64,000 bases of DNA from positions 1-64,000 of the forward strand of contig NZ_JBHMFT010000012.1 in the NCBI RefSeq assembly GCF_051433195.1, in the 5' to 3' direction. Below the pieces are notes generated by a model, which worked only from the letters and a program-made list of their open reading frames with translations, made no database searches and was not told where the DNA came from. The stretch comes from Falsiroseomonas sp051433195. Lineage in GTDB: Bacteria; Pseudomonadota; Alphaproteobacteria; Acetobacterales; Acetobacteraceae. Below, in pieces: positions 27,583 through 36,612 of the stretch (the stretch's first letter is position 1; the number at the start of each line of letters is the position of its first letter). The translations under genes were made by a program, and so were the position numbers.

Positions 27583-28506
27583 ATGATGCGCCGGCTGCTG
27601 CTGCTGCTGCTCTGCCTCGGCGCCCCGGCGGCGGCGCAGGACCTGCCCACGCTGCGGCCCTTCGCGACGGTGGAGGACGCCACCGTGCGGCTGGAGGACC
27701 TGTTCGACGGGCTGGGGGCGCGCGGCGCGACGGCGCTCGGCCCGGCGCCGCCGCCGGGGCAGCGGCTGGTGGTGGAGGCGGCGCAACTGGCCGCCATCGC
27801 CCGGCGGCACGACATCGCCTGGCAGCCCAGCGGCGGCGCCGATCGCGTGGTGCTGGACCGGCCGGGCCGCGCCCTGACGGAGGAGGAGGTGCTGGATGCG
27901 CTGCGCCAGGTGCTGGGGCCCCAGGGGGTGGAGGAGGCGGCGGACCTCGTGCTGAGTGGGTTCAGCGCGCCGCTGCTGCCGCCCGCCGCCCTGCCGCAGA
28001 TCCTGGTGGAACAGGCGCGCTACGAGGCCGGCAGCGGACGCTTCGGCGCCAGCCTCGCCGTGACGGCGGAGGGCATGAAGACGCAGCGCATCCGGCTCGC
28101 GGGCCGCGTGGTGGCGACGCATCCGGTGCTGGTCGCGGTGCGGCGGATGGCGGTGGGCGAGGTGCTGCGGCCGGAGGATGTGCGGCTGGTGCGGCTGCCG
28201 TCCAGCCAGGGCCGCCCCGGTGCGGCGGAGCGTGCCGACCAGGCGGTGGGACAGGCGCTGCGGCGGCCGGCGGCGGCGGGGCAGCCGCTGCTGCTGGCGA
28301 GCCTGGCGCCGCCGCTCGTGATCGAGCGCGGTGCCACGGTGACCCTGCACTACGAGACACGCGGGCTGGCCATCACGGCGCAGGGGCGCGCCATGGAAGG
28401 CGCGGCGCGCGGGGCGGTGGTGCCGGTGATGAATCTCGGCAGCCGGATCATCGTGGAGGGGCGCGCGATGGGGCCGGGCCAGGTGCGGGTGGAGGCGGGG
28501 CGATGA
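27583..28506 (+). CDS. flgA: Flagella basal body P-ring formation protein FlgA
   Basis: Periplasmic chaperone for P-ring (FlgI) assembly. The 307-residue precursor has a Leu-rich signal peptide ending PAAAQ and a C-terminal SAF domain (VAVRRMAVGEVLRPEDVRLVRLP, GRVVATHPVL, ITAQGRAMEGAARGAVVPVMNLGSR-type block). Start choices are GTG at 27577 overlapping the flgG stop, or ATG at 27583; the ATG is used. Overlaps flgH by 4 bases. Confidence 0.92.
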   Translation: MMRRLLLLLLCLGAPAAAQDLPTLRPFATVEDATVRLEDLFDGLGARGATALGPAPPPGQRLVVEAAQLAAIARRHDIAWQPSGGADRVVLDRPGRALTEEEVLDALRQVLGPQGVEEAADLVLSGFSAPLLPPAALPQILVEQARYEAGSGRFGASLAVTAEGMKTQRIRLAGRVVATHPVLVAVRRMAVGEVLRPEDVRLVRLPSSQGRPGAAERADQAVGQALRRPAAAGQPLLLASLAPPLVIERGATVTLHYETRGLAITAQGRAMEGAARGAVVPVMNLGSRIIVEGRAMGPGQVRVEAGR

Positions 28507-29225
28507 GGCGCCTTGCCCTGGTGCTGCTGCTGGCCCTGCCGGCCTGTGAACGCCTCTCGGAGGTTGGGCGGGCCCCGATGATGGCGGCGATGGACAACCC
28601 GACCGCCGCGCCGGGCTACCAGCCGGTGTCGATGCCGATGCCGGCGGCGCAGACGCCGAACCATGGCGGCAACAGCCTGTGGCGCCCCGGCAGCCGCACC
28701 TTCCTGCGCGACCAGCGGGCCGCGGCGGTGGGCGACCTGATCACGGTGCTGGTCAGCATCCAGGACACCGCGCAGTTGCAGAACACCACGGCGCGCGAGA
28801 GGGAGGGGACGGATACCATCGGCCTGCCGCGGCTGTTCGGCCTGGAATCCTCGCTGACGCGCATCCTGCCGAACACCATCGATCCCTCCGCCCTGGTGCA
28901 GACCAACGGCGCGCAGACCACCAACGGCACCGGCTCCGTCCGCCGGACGGAAACGGTGACGCTGCGGCTGGCAGCGACCGTCACGCAGGCGCTGCCGAAC
29001 GGCAACCTGGTGGTGGCCGGCCGGCAGCAGGTGCGGGTGAACCATGAGTTGCGCGACCTGCAGGTGACGGGCGTGATCCGGCCGCAGGATATCGGCAGCG
29101 ACAACACGGTGCGGCACGACCGGCTGGCGGAGGCGCGGATCGCCTATGGCGGGCGGGGCACCATCTCCGATGTCCAGGCGCCGCGGATCGGGCAGCAGCT
29201 CCTGGACATCGTCTCGCCGTTCTGA
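28503..29225 (+). CDS. flgH: Flagellar L-ring lipoprotein FlgH
   Basis: A 240-residue outer-membrane L-ring subunit. Lipobox LPAC places the lipidated Cys at residue 15. Conserved segments are NSLWRPGSRTFLRDQRAAAVGDLITV, RRTETVTLRLAATVTQALPNGNLVV and GVIRPQDIGSDNTV, ending GQQLLDIVSPF. Last gene of the sigma-54 operon flgF-flgG-flgA-flgH. Confidence 0.96.
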   Translation: MRRLALVLLLALPACERLSEVGRAPMMAAMDNPTAAPGYQPVSMPMPAAQTPNHGGNSLWRPGSRTFLRDQRAAAVGDLITVLVSIQDTAQLQNTTAREREGTDTIGLPRLFGLESSLTRILPNTIDPSALVQTNGAQTTNGTGSVRRTETVTLRLAATVTQALPNGNLVVAGRQQVRVNHELRDLQVTGVIRPQDIGSDNTVRHDRLAEARIAYGGRGTISDVQAPRIGQQLLDIVSPF

Positions 29226-29249
29226 GCCGGTTTATCTGGCGCATTCTCC

Positions 29250-29276
29250 GAGTCGTCAGGCGTATCCGCCCGACTC
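29250..29276. terminator. Hairpin between convergent flgH and TRAP permease
   Basis: GAGTCG (29250-29255) pairs with CGACTC (29271-29276) and GGCG with CGCC inside, around TATC. It lies between two converging genes and could end transcription from both sides. No long T tract. Confidence 0.5.
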
Positions 29277-29285
29277 GTCAATGCT

Positions 29286-31136
29286 TCAGATCACGGCCGG
29301 CCGGCGGCGCTGGATCAATTGCAGCAGCAGCACGCCGCCGCCGAAGACGATGCCGATGCCGTCCGTCAGCAGGCCCGGCTTGATCAGGGCGAGGGCGGCG
29401 ATGAACAGCGCCACCCTTTCCCACATCGGCATCGGCCGCAGCAGGTAGGCGTGCAGCGAGGCAGCCAGCAGCAGGCAGCCGGCGGTGGCGCTGGCGACCG
29501 CGAAGATCACCTCGCTCCAGGTGCCGATCAGCAGCAGGGCGGGCTGGAAGACGAAGATGAAGGGCACGATGAAGCCGGCCGCGCCGATCTTCATCGCGGC
29601 CCAGCCGGAACTCCACATGTCCGTCTTGGCGAGGCCGGCGGCGGCGAAGACCGCCAGCGCCACCGGCGGGGTGATGGCGGACAGGATGGCGAAGTAGAAG
29701 GCGAACAGGTGCGCCGCCGGCACCACCACGCCCATGGCGATCAGCGCCGGCACCAGCAGCGAGACCATGACGATGTAGGCCGGCGTGGTCGGCATCCCCA
29801 TGCCGAGGATGATGCCGGCCATCATGGTCAGGATCAGCGCGAAGATCAGGTTGTTGTTGGCGACGTTGACGACGAGCTGGGTGAAGGTGATGCCGAGGCC
29901 GGTGAGTGCGATCAGCCCGATGACGATGCCGGCGCAGGCGCAGGCCATCGCGATGCCGAGCGAGTTGCGCGCGCCGTCCAGCATCGCATCCCACACCCCG
30001 CCGAGGGTCACATGGTGGCGGCTGTTGGCGCGCAGCGCGGCGGCCGGGAAGCAGGACAGGGTCGCGACCAGCGCCACCAGCGGCGCGGAATAGCCGCCGA
30101 ACAGGCCGATGATGATGACCAGGATCGGCAGGAACAGGTGCCAGCTTTCGCGCATCACGTCGCCGAGGCGCGGCACCTCGTGGTCCGGCAGGCCGGCGAG
30201 GCCGGCGCGCTTCGCCTCGAAATGCACCGCGGCGAAGGTGGCGACATAATAAAGGAGTGCCGGGATCAGCGCCCAGGTGACGACCTGGAGGTAGGAGACG
30301 CCGAGGAACTCCGCCATGACGAAGGCGGCCGCCCCCATGATCGGCGGCATGATCTGCCCGCCGGTGCTGGCCACCGCCTCCACGCCCGCGGCGAATTGCG
30401 GACGGAAGCCGCTGCGCTTCATCAGCGGGATCGTCACCTGCCCCGTCACCATCACGTTGGCGACGGCGGAGCCGGAGACGGAGCCGAACAGGGAGGAGGA
30501 CACCACGGCGACCTTGCCCGGTCCGCCGCTGCTGCGGCCGGTCAGGGCGAGCGCGAAATCCATGAACAGCTTGCCGACTCCCGATCTCTCCATGAACGAG
30601 CCGAACAGCACGAAGATCACGACGAAGCCGGCGGAGACGCCGAGCGTCGAGCCGAAGATGCCGTCCGTGGTCAGGTACAGCTGGTCCAGGATCGCCAGCG
30701 CGCCGACGTCGGTGAAGAAGTAGGACCACACCAGGAAGACGCTGGCGGTGATCGGCAGGGCGAGGCCGATGACGCGGCGCGTCGCCTCCAGGATCAGGAC
30801 CGTCAGCAGCCAGCCGCCGATGATGTCCGCGGGGCGCGGGTCGTCGATGTAGGGAATGCGGTTGACCAGCCAGTCATACTCCACGAACAGCCGGCCGACG
30901 GCCCAGATGGACAGGGCGCAGAGCAGCCAGTCCTCCGGTCCCGGCGCGCGGCGTTCGCCATCCTGGCCCTTCCGCAGCGGGAACATGATGAAGACCAGCG
31001 ACATGGCGAACAGCAGGTGGGTGCCGCGGAAGATCACCGCCTCGGGCGGCGACAGGGCGATGGCCCACATGTGGTAGATCGCCATCGCCGCGGCGATGGT
31101 GCCGGCCAGGCCGTGCATGGCGCGCGCGTAGGTCAT
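29286..31136 (-). CDS. TRAP transporter fused permease (TAXI type, DctQM)
   Basis: A 616-residue inner-membrane permease combining the small 4-helix (DctQ-like, about residues 1-150) and large 12-helix (DctM-like) subunits of a sodium-driven TRAP transporter, as usual for TAXI-type systems. Typical segments are SGSAVANVMVTGQVTIPLMKRSGF, GGQIMPPIMGAAAFVMAE and GMGMPTTPAYIV. The substrate is unknown; TAXI systems usually take up glutamate or other carboxylates. It pairs with the binding protein encoded just upstream, beyond an 11-bp hairpin. Confidence 0.93.
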   Translation of the reverse strand: MTYARAMHGLAGTIAAAMAIYHMWAIALSPPEAVIFRGTHLLFAMSLVFIMFPLRKGQDGERRAPGPEDWLLCALSIWAVGRLFVEYDWLVNRIPYIDDPRPADIIGGWLLTVLILEATRRVIGLALPITASVFLVWSYFFTDVGALAILDQLYLTTDGIFGSTLGVSAGFVVIFVLFGSFMERSGVGKLFMDFALALTGRSSGGPGKVAVVSSSLFGSVSGSAVANVMVTGQVTIPLMKRSGFRPQFAAGVEAVASTGGQIMPPIMGAAAFVMAEFLGVSYLQVVTWALIPALLYYVATFAAVHFEAKRAGLAGLPDHEVPRLGDVMRESWHLFLPILVIIIGLFGGYSAPLVALVATLSCFPAAALRANSRHHVTLGGVWDAMLDGARNSLGIAMACACAGIVIGLIALTGLGITFTQLVVNVANNNLIFALILTMMAGIILGMGMPTTPAYIVMVSLLVPALIAMGVVVPAAHLFAFYFAILSAITPPVALAVFAAAGLAKTDMWSSGWAAMKIGAAGFIVPFIFVFQPALLLIGTWSEVIFAVASATAGCLLLAASLHAYLLRPMPMWERVALFIAALALIKPGLLTDGIGIVFGGGVLLLQLIQRRRPAVI

Positions 31137-31163
31137 CCGCTGGTCCTAATCGAATGGGCGGTC

Positions 31164-31188
31164 GGGGCCTGCCGCTGCGGCAGGCCCC
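31164..31188 (-). promoter_or_regulatory. Strong hairpin between TAXI binding protein and permease genes
   Basis: Perfect 11-bp stem GGGGCCTGCCG / CGGCAGGCCCC with a 3-base loop, no T tract. Such elements often stabilise the binding-protein mRNA or reduce read-through into the permease. Confidence 0.6.
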
Positions 31189-31202
31189 AGGTGGTCAGCG
31201 GC

Positions 31203-32147
31203 TCAGCGGGCAGCGGCTTCGCGGTAGAAGCGGGCGGCACCGGGGTGCATCGGCACGCCGATATCGGCCGCGGCGGTCGCCGGCGTGCTGTTGCGCATGG
31301 CGCTGACGATGTTGCGCAGCGTGTCCACGTTGTCCCACAGCAGCTTCACCATCTGGTAGACCTGCTCCTCGTTGCGGTCGCAGTTGGTGATCAGGTGCGC
31401 GGTGTAGGTGATCTGCACCGGCGTGCCCTGCTGCTGCGGATAGGTGTTGGCCGGCAGCGCCTCCCCCTGGTAGCCCGGGTTGATGGCGCGCATGCGCTCC
31501 ACATAGGGCGCCAGGTCGATGATCCGCATCTGCCGCGCGCTGGCCAGGTCCATCACGGAGCTCGCCGGGATGGTGGTGCCGAGGGTGAAGACCTGCGCAT
31601 GGCCGTCCCGCAGCAGGCCCACCGCATCGGTGTAGCTGGACTGGAAGCTGGCGCGCACGTCGCTGTAGGACATGCCGGCGGCCTGCAGGATGTGCTGCGT
31701 GACCACTTCCGCCGTGTTGCCGCGCGGCTGCAGCGCGATCGGGCGGCCGCGCATGTCCTCGATCCGGTTGATGCCGGAATCGGCCAGCGCGATCACCTGG
31801 AACCACTGCGGGTACAGCGAGCCGATGTTGCAGACATTGCTCACCTTCTCCGGGAAGGGGGCGTTGCCGGCGATGCCGTCGACGGTGCTGATGGAGTTGC
31901 CGAAGGCGACGCTGGCGCGGCCGCCGCCGATGCCACGGACATTGGCGACGCCGGCACCCGGCAGGGTCTGCACGGTGATGCCGGGGATGGCGCGTTCCCA
32001 GATGTTCTTCAGCGCGCCGGCAATCGGCACCCAGGCGCCGCCCTGCGGGCCGGTCATGAAGCGCAGGGTCTCCTGAGCCGAGACGGGGGCGGCGAGGGAC
32101 AGGCTGCCGGCAAGGCCGAGCGCCATCACCGCGGTGAGGTTCTTCAT
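31203..32147 (-). CDS. TAXI family TRAP transporter solute-binding protein
   Basis: A 314-residue periplasmic binding protein with a signal peptide (AVMALGLAGSLSLAAPVSAQ). TAXI features are LRFMTGPQGGAWVPIAGALKN near the N-terminus, GVANVRGIGGGRASVAFGNS and a C-terminal HPGAARFYREA. ATG at 32147 has GGGAG 8 bases upstream, better than a frame start 18 bases earlier. Works with the fused permease downstream. Confidence 0.93.
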   Translation of the reverse strand: MKNLTAVMALGLAGSLSLAAPVSAQETLRFMTGPQGGAWVPIAGALKNIWERAIPGITVQTLPGAGVANVRGIGGGRASVAFGNSISTVDGIAGNAPFPEKVSNVCNIGSLYPQWFQVIALADSGINRIEDMRGRPIALQPRGNTAEVVTQHILQAAGMSYSDVRASFQSSYTDAVGLLRDGHAQVFTLGTTIPASSVMDLASARQMRIIDLAPYVERMRAINPGYQGEALPANTYPQQQGTPVQITYTAHLITNCDRNEEQVYQMVKLLWDNVDTLRNIVSAMRNSTPATAAADIGVPMHPGAARFYREAAAR

Positions 32148-32274
32148 TTTATCATCTCCCAGCAAGTTCTTGGACGGCCCTGTTTAGCGCCTGTGCCGCC
32201 TGCGGCAACCCCGCAAGCTGTCCGCGGACCTTTCGGGGCGTTATCCTGGCGCCTCGGCAAGGACATTCAGGCCC

Positions 32275-33003
32275 ATGTGTGGACGCTACCTGTTGCAGCG
32301 CAGCCCGGCGGAGCTGGCGCAGTATTTCGGCACGGTAAACCCGACGCCGAACCACGCCGCCTCCTGGAACATCGCGGTGACGCAGGACAGCCTGGTGGTG
32401 CGCCGGCATCCCGAGAGCGGCGAGCGGCACCTGGACCGGCTGCGCTGGGGCCTGGTGCCGCGCTGGGCCGCGGATACCAAGGACGCCGCGAAGCTGATGA
32501 ATGCGCGGGCGGACGGCATCGCCGAGAAGCCATCCTTCCGGGACGCCTTCCGCAAGCGCCGCTGCCTGGTGCCGATGGATGCCTTCTACGAATGGCGCAA
32601 GGCGGAGGACGGCACCAAGCAGGCCTATGCGGTGGCCCAGGCGGATGGCATGCCGATGGCCGTCGCCGGGCTGTGGGAGGGCTGGAAGCAGCCGGATGGC
32701 GCCTGGCTGCGCAGCTTCACCGTGATCACCACCGACGCCAACGAGAAGCAGGCGCTGGTGCATCACCGCATGCCGGTGGTGCTGCCGCCCGAGGTCTGGG
32801 ACGCCTGGCTGGGCGAGGAACCGGCGGAGCCGGAGGAGCTGCTGGAGTTGCTGGTGCCCTGCCCGGCCGAGGAATTGGTGGCCTGGCCGGTGGACAACCG
32901 CGTCGGCAAGGTGTCGGAGAACGATGCCAGGCTGGCGCGGCGCGACCCTGGTGCCCGGCCGCCGCCGGGGCTGGATGACGCGCCGCCGGGGTGGGTGGGG
33001 TAA
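32275..33003 (+). CDS. SRAP-domain protein (HMCES/YedK family)
   Basis: Binds abasic sites in single-stranded DNA and forms a protective thiazolidine crosslink through Cys2 after removal of Met1. The 242-residue protein has Cys2 (MCGRY), Asn77 (MNARAD), Glu106 (DAFYEW) and His164 (HHRMP), the four active-site positions of the family. The short acidic region EEPAEPEELLELL is an insertion-like variation. Transcribed away from the TRAP operon; its 3' end meets dksA across a dispersed palindrome. Confidence 0.93.
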   Translation: MCGRYLLQRSPAELAQYFGTVNPTPNHAASWNIAVTQDSLVVRRHPESGERHLDRLRWGLVPRWAADTKDAAKLMNARADGIAEKPSFRDAFRKRRCLVPMDAFYEWRKAEDGTKQAYAVAQADGMPMAVAGLWEGWKQPDGAWLRSFTVITTDANEKQALVHHRMPVVLPPEVWDAWLGEEPAEPEELLELLVPCPAEELVAWPVDNRVGKVSENDARLARRDPGARPPPGLDDAPPGWVG

Positions 33004-33005
33004 GG

Positions 33006-33046
33006 CCCCCCTCACCCAACCCTCTCCCCCCGCCGGGGGGAGAGGG
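33006..33046. repeat. Dispersed GC palindrome, copy 2
   Basis: Same element as at 26732: C5-TCACCCAACCCTCT then C6, GCC, G6-AGAGGG. It fills the gap between the convergent SRAP gene and dksA and could act as a bidirectional terminator. Confidence 0.85.
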
Positions 33047-33053
33047 CTTAGGG

Positions 33054-33470
<417 letters not shown>

Positions 33471-33611
33471 GGCAGGACGTCCCCAAGCTTCTGCCACCCC
33501 AGGCCCGGCGCCCGGCTGGCGGAAGCGGCCGGACCATAGTGGCGGGGATGGGGCGGAAGCAAGGCCTCGTTTCGGTGCAAGCGTCTGATCTGCGCCCGCT
33601 TTTCAGTTGCG

Positions 33612-34028
33612 TTAAACCTGCGCGACGGTTCTGCGCGCGATCTCCAGCCGCGCCCGCAGCCGCACCTGCTGCACCAGGGCGGCCAGCTCGGGCTCGAGCC
33701 CGGCCGGGCTTTCGGCGGCGAGACGCTCCAGCCGGTCCAGCCGGCCGGGGTCCGTGGCGCCGCGCAGCAGGTCCAGTTGCAGGCCGCGCATCTCCTCCAG
33801 CGCCTGGCCGGCGCGGCGGCGGGCGCGGGTGGCGGGGGGCTCGGGCGGCGGCGCGGCGCCGGCATCCTGCAAAGCCAGCAGCGCGCCGGTGGCGGCGGTG
33901 GCGGAGAGTTCGGGCGGCGCCCCGGCCTCCGCGGCCTGCCCGGGCAGGGCGAAGCCGGCGCCGCCGCGACGGGGGCGGCCGGAGGCCACGCCGCCGATCC
34001 CGGTTGGTCGTAGTGGACCCATGGACAT
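33612..34028 (-). CDS. fliX: Flagellar assembly regulator FliX
   Basis: A 138-residue alphaproteobacterial protein that in Caulobacter links flagellar assembly to FlbD and sigma-54 activity. The N-terminal Gly-rich start (RPTGIGGVASGRPRRGGAGFALP) and the C-terminal helical block ALEEMRGLQLDLLRGATDP fit FliX. Several close ATGs exist (34022, 34028, 34037); 34028 has the best-spaced ribosome site. Diverges from flgI across a sigma-54 promoter. Confidence 0.8.
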   Translation of the reverse strand: MSMGPLRPTGIGGVASGRPRRGGAGFALPGQAAEAGAPPELSATAATGALLALQDAGAAPPPEPPATRARRRAGQALEEMRGLQLDLLRGATDPGRLDRLERLAAESPAGLEPELAALVQQVRLRARLEIARRTVAQV

Positions 34029-34110
34029 GGTCTGCATCCCTTCCTGCCGGGCGGCACGGCAGCCCCTGCCCCATCCCGGCACATCCTGCCGCCCGATCCC
34101 CCGCAAACCC

Positions 34111-34125
34111 TGGCACGTGCCTTGC
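34111..34125 (+). promoter_or_regulatory. Sigma-54 promoter of flgI-flgJ-flgN
   Basis: TGGCAC (34111-34116), N5, TTGC (34122-34125): exact -24/-12 match, 68 bases before the flgI ATG. The core is embedded in a GGCACGTGCC palindrome. Confidence 0.82.
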
Positions 34126-34192
34126 GAAGGTCGTCCCGCCCCCGGGCTCCCGGGGCGCGGAGGTCAGCTTGTCCGGAAAACCTTGCCCGAGA

Positions 34193-35299
34193 ATGAGGAT
34201 CGTGGGTCGCCTCGTGCTGATGCTCGCCCTGGCGCTGGCGCCGGGTGACGGGCTGGCCCAGCAGGTGCGGATCAAGGACATCGCCGATGTCGAGGGCATG
34301 CGGGAGAACCAGCTGGTCGGCTACGGGCTGGTGGTCGGGCTGAACGGCACCGGGGACCGGCTGCGCAGCGCGGTGTTCACCCGGCAATCGCTGATCGGCG
34401 TGCTGGAGCGCCTGGGCGTGAACACGCGCGACCAGGAACGCCAGCTGGATACGCGCAACGTCGCGGCGGTGATGGTCACCGCCAACCTGCCGGCCTTCGC
34501 CCGCACCGGCGGGCGCATCGACATCGCGGTGTCCGCGCTCGGCGATGCCACCAACCTGACCGGCGGGATGCTGCTGGTGACGCCGCTGCTGGGCGCGGAT
34601 GGGGAGGTGTATGCGGTGGCGCAGGGGCCGGTGGTGACGGGCGCGATCTCCGCCCGGGGCGCGGCCGGGTCCGTCACCCGCGGCGTGCCGACGGCCGGGC
34701 GCATCGCCAATGGCGCGACGGTGGAACGCGAGGTGCCGTTCCGCTTCGCCGCCACCAGCCAGCTGCGGCTTTCGCTGCGCAACCCGGACCTGACCACGGC
34801 GCGGCGCATCGCGGCCGCCATCAACGCCAGCGCCGGCAGCACGGTTGCCACCGCGACGGACCCGCGCACCGTCAGCCTGGCGCTGGCGGGGCGGGATTCC
34901 ATCGGCTTCCTGGCGCAGATCGAGCAGTTGCGCGTGGTGCCGGACCAGGTGGCGCGGGTGGTGATCGAGGAAGCCTCCGGCACCATCGTCATGGGCGCCA
35001 ATGTCCGGCTTTCGACCGTCGCCATCGCCCAGGGCAACCTGACCATCCGCATCACGGAGACGCCGCAGGTGGTGCAGCCCAATGCGCTGGCCGGCGGGCA
35101 GACCGCGGTGGTGCCGCGTACCGACGTGCAGGTGGACGACCAGGCGGAACGGCGGCTCGGCATCCTGCGCGGCGGCGTGACGCTGGAGGAGCTGGTGCGC
35201 GGGCTGAACGGGCTGGGCGTCGGGCCGCGGGACATGATCACCATCCTGCAGACCATCAAGGCGGCGGGCGCCCTGCAGGCCGAGCTGGAGGTGCGCTGA
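34193..35299 (+). CDS. flgI: Flagellar P-ring protein FlgI
   Basis: A 368-residue periplasmic P-ring subunit with a signal peptide (LVLMLALALAPGDGLAQ). Signature segments are RIKDIADVEGMRENQLVGYGLVVGLNGTGD, NVAAVMVTANLPAFARTGGRIDI and the C-terminal TLEELVRGLNGLGVGPRDMI. The stop overlaps the flgJ start by one base (TGATG). Confidence 0.97.
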   Translation: MRIVGRLVLMLALALAPGDGLAQQVRIKDIADVEGMRENQLVGYGLVVGLNGTGDRLRSAVFTRQSLIGVLERLGVNTRDQERQLDTRNVAAVMVTANLPAFARTGGRIDIAVSALGDATNLTGGMLLVTPLLGADGEVYAVAQGPVVTGAISARGAAGSVTRGVPTAGRIANGATVEREVPFRFAATSQLRLSLRNPDLTTARRIAAAINASAGSTVATATDPRTVSLALAGRDSIGFLAQIEQLRVVPDQVARVVIEEASGTIVMGANVRLSTVAIAQGNLTIRITETPQVVQPNALAGGQTAVVPRTDVQVDDQAERRLGILRGGVTLEELVRGLNGLGVGPRDMITILQTIKAAGALQAELEVR

Positions 35300-35610
35300 T
35301 GGATGTCGCACCCGTCCGACTTCCCGCAGCCGGCAACAGCCCCGCCGCGATGCGGCAGGCGGCCCGGAACTTCGAGGCGCAGGCGCTCGGCGCCCTGTTG
35401 CAGCCGATGTTCCAGGGCCTCCGGACCAGCGGCACCTTCGGTGGCGGCGCGGCGGAGGCGCAGTGGCGCCCGATGCTGGTGGACGCCATCGCGAAAGATC
35501 TTTCGCGCATCGGCGGCCTCGGCATCGGCGAGGCGGTGCTGCGCGAGTTGACGCGGATCGCCGGCGCGCAACCCGGCACGACCCAGAACACGGAGACACC
35601 ATCCCCATGA
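35299..35610 (+). CDS. flgJ: Rod-binding protein FlgJ (N-terminal domain form)
   Basis: A 103-residue protein matching the rod-binding domain: RQAARNFEAQALGALLQPMFQGLR then a GIGEAVLRELTRI helix. It lacks the muramidase domain of enterobacterial FlgJ, normal in Alphaproteobacteria, so another enzyme must open the peptidoglycan. Overlaps both neighbours (1 and 4 bases). Confidence 0.88.
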   Translation: MDVAPVRLPAAGNSPAAMRQAARNFEAQALGALLQPMFQGLRTSGTFGGGAAEAQWRPMLVDAIAKDLSRIGGLGIGEAVLRELTRIAGAQPGTTQNTETPSP

Positions 35611-36002
35611 TGCAGCCCCTGATCGTCGCCGCCCAGCGCCTCGCGGAAGCCCTGCGCGCGGAGAACGAGGCGCTGGCGCGGCTCGACCTCAATCGTGCCG
35701 GGGCGCTTTCGCTGCCGAAGCAGCAGGCCTCCGACGCCTTCGCCGCCGCCTATGCCGCGGCGAGCCGGACCAACACGCGCGCCGAGGGCGCTGAACGCGC
35801 CCAGGCGGAAGCCCTGGCCGGCGGCCTGCGCGACCTGGGGGCGGAGAATCGCCGTCTGCTGGAACGCGCGATCGACCTGCAGTCGCGCGTCATCGAGACC
35901 ATCGCCGGGGCCAGCCGGCCGAAGGGGCCGGGCACCTATGGCGACCAGGGGCGGAACCGGGAGGGGCGGGGCGGGCCGCTGTCCCTCTCCTCCCGCGCCT
36001 GA
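35607..36002 (+). CDS. FlgN-like flagellar chaperone
   Basis: A 131-residue, almost wholly helical protein (RLAEALRAENEALARLDLNRAGALSLPKQQA-like start) with a disordered Gly/Arg tail. FlgN chaperones the hook-associated proteins FlgK and FlgL before export. Assignment rests on helical pattern, size and position directly after flgJ in a 4-base overlap; sequence identity of FlgN proteins is low. Confidence 0.65.
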   Translation: MMQPLIVAAQRLAEALRAENEALARLDLNRAGALSLPKQQASDAFAAAYAAASRTNTRAEGAERAQAEALAGGLRDLGAENRRLLERAIDLQSRVIETIAGASRPKGPGTYGDQGRNREGRGGPLSLSSRA

Positions 36003-36051
36003 GGGCACGGCTTGCGGCGGATGACGGGGGGGCGCAGCTTGGCGGTCCCGC

Positions 36052-36612
36052 ATGTTCCGCCGCAATGCAACATTCCTGGTCATCTCCGCGCTGACGCTGG
36101 CCTCCGGCATCGCGGTGCTGTTGCTGCGCGGCCAGTCCGCCGTGTGGCATGCGCTGGGCGCCACCTGGGACCTGATGCTGACGGTGCTGCCCTCCATCCT
36201 CGGCGGGCTGCTGCTGTCGGCTGCGCTCCGGCAACTGGTGCCGCCCGGTGCGCTGGCGCGCTGGATGGGGGCGGAAAGCGGGCTGCGCGGGCTGCTGGTG
36301 GCGACGGCCGCGGGCATGGCGATGCCGGGCGGGCCGGTGGCCGCCTTTCCCGTCGTGCTGGTGCTGGCGCAGGCGGGGGCGGATCGCGGCGCGCTGATCG
36401 CCTTCGTGCTGGCCTGGTCGCTGAACGGCTTCCAACGGATCGTGGTGTGGGAACTGCCGATCCTCGGCCCTGATTTCGCCCTGCTGCGATTCCTGTGCGG
36501 GCTGCCGCTGCCGGTGCTGGCCGGGCTGTTCGCGCGCTGGCTGCCGATTCGCTGGACGCCGGCGGATGCGCCTGGATTGCAGGCCGCACCGCTCAAGGAC
36601 CAGGCGCCATGA
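36052..36612 (+). CDS. Half-size permease (ArsP/DUF318-like), first copy
   Basis: A 186-residue membrane protein with about five helices and the motif GLRGLLVATAAGMAMPGGPVAAFPVVLVLAQAGAD, the conserved core of YraQ/ArsP-type permeases. Full-size members have two such halves; here each half is its own gene. Overlaps the second half by 4 bases, so an obligate heterodimer is likely. Substrate unknown. Confidence 0.7.
   Translation: MFRRNATFLVISALTLASGIAVLLLRGQSAVWHALGATWDLMLTVLPSILGGLLLSAALRQLVPPGALARWMGAESGLRGLLVATAAGMAMPGGPVAAFPVVLVLAQAGADRGALIAFVLAWSLNGFQRIVVWELPILGPDFALLRFLCGLPLPVLAGLFARWLPIRWTPADAPGLQAAPLKDQAP

Noticed and set aside
29319..32978. A 1219-codon plus-strand open frame across the TRAP operon
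   Set aside because: Antisense shadow of two clear minus-strand transporter genes that runs on into the SRAP gene out of frame; composition is Gln/His/Arg-rich without any recognisable motif.
36001..36051. GGCAC-N3-TTGC before the half-permease genes as a sigma-54 promoter
   Set aside because: Spacing between the GG and GC elements is two bases too short.
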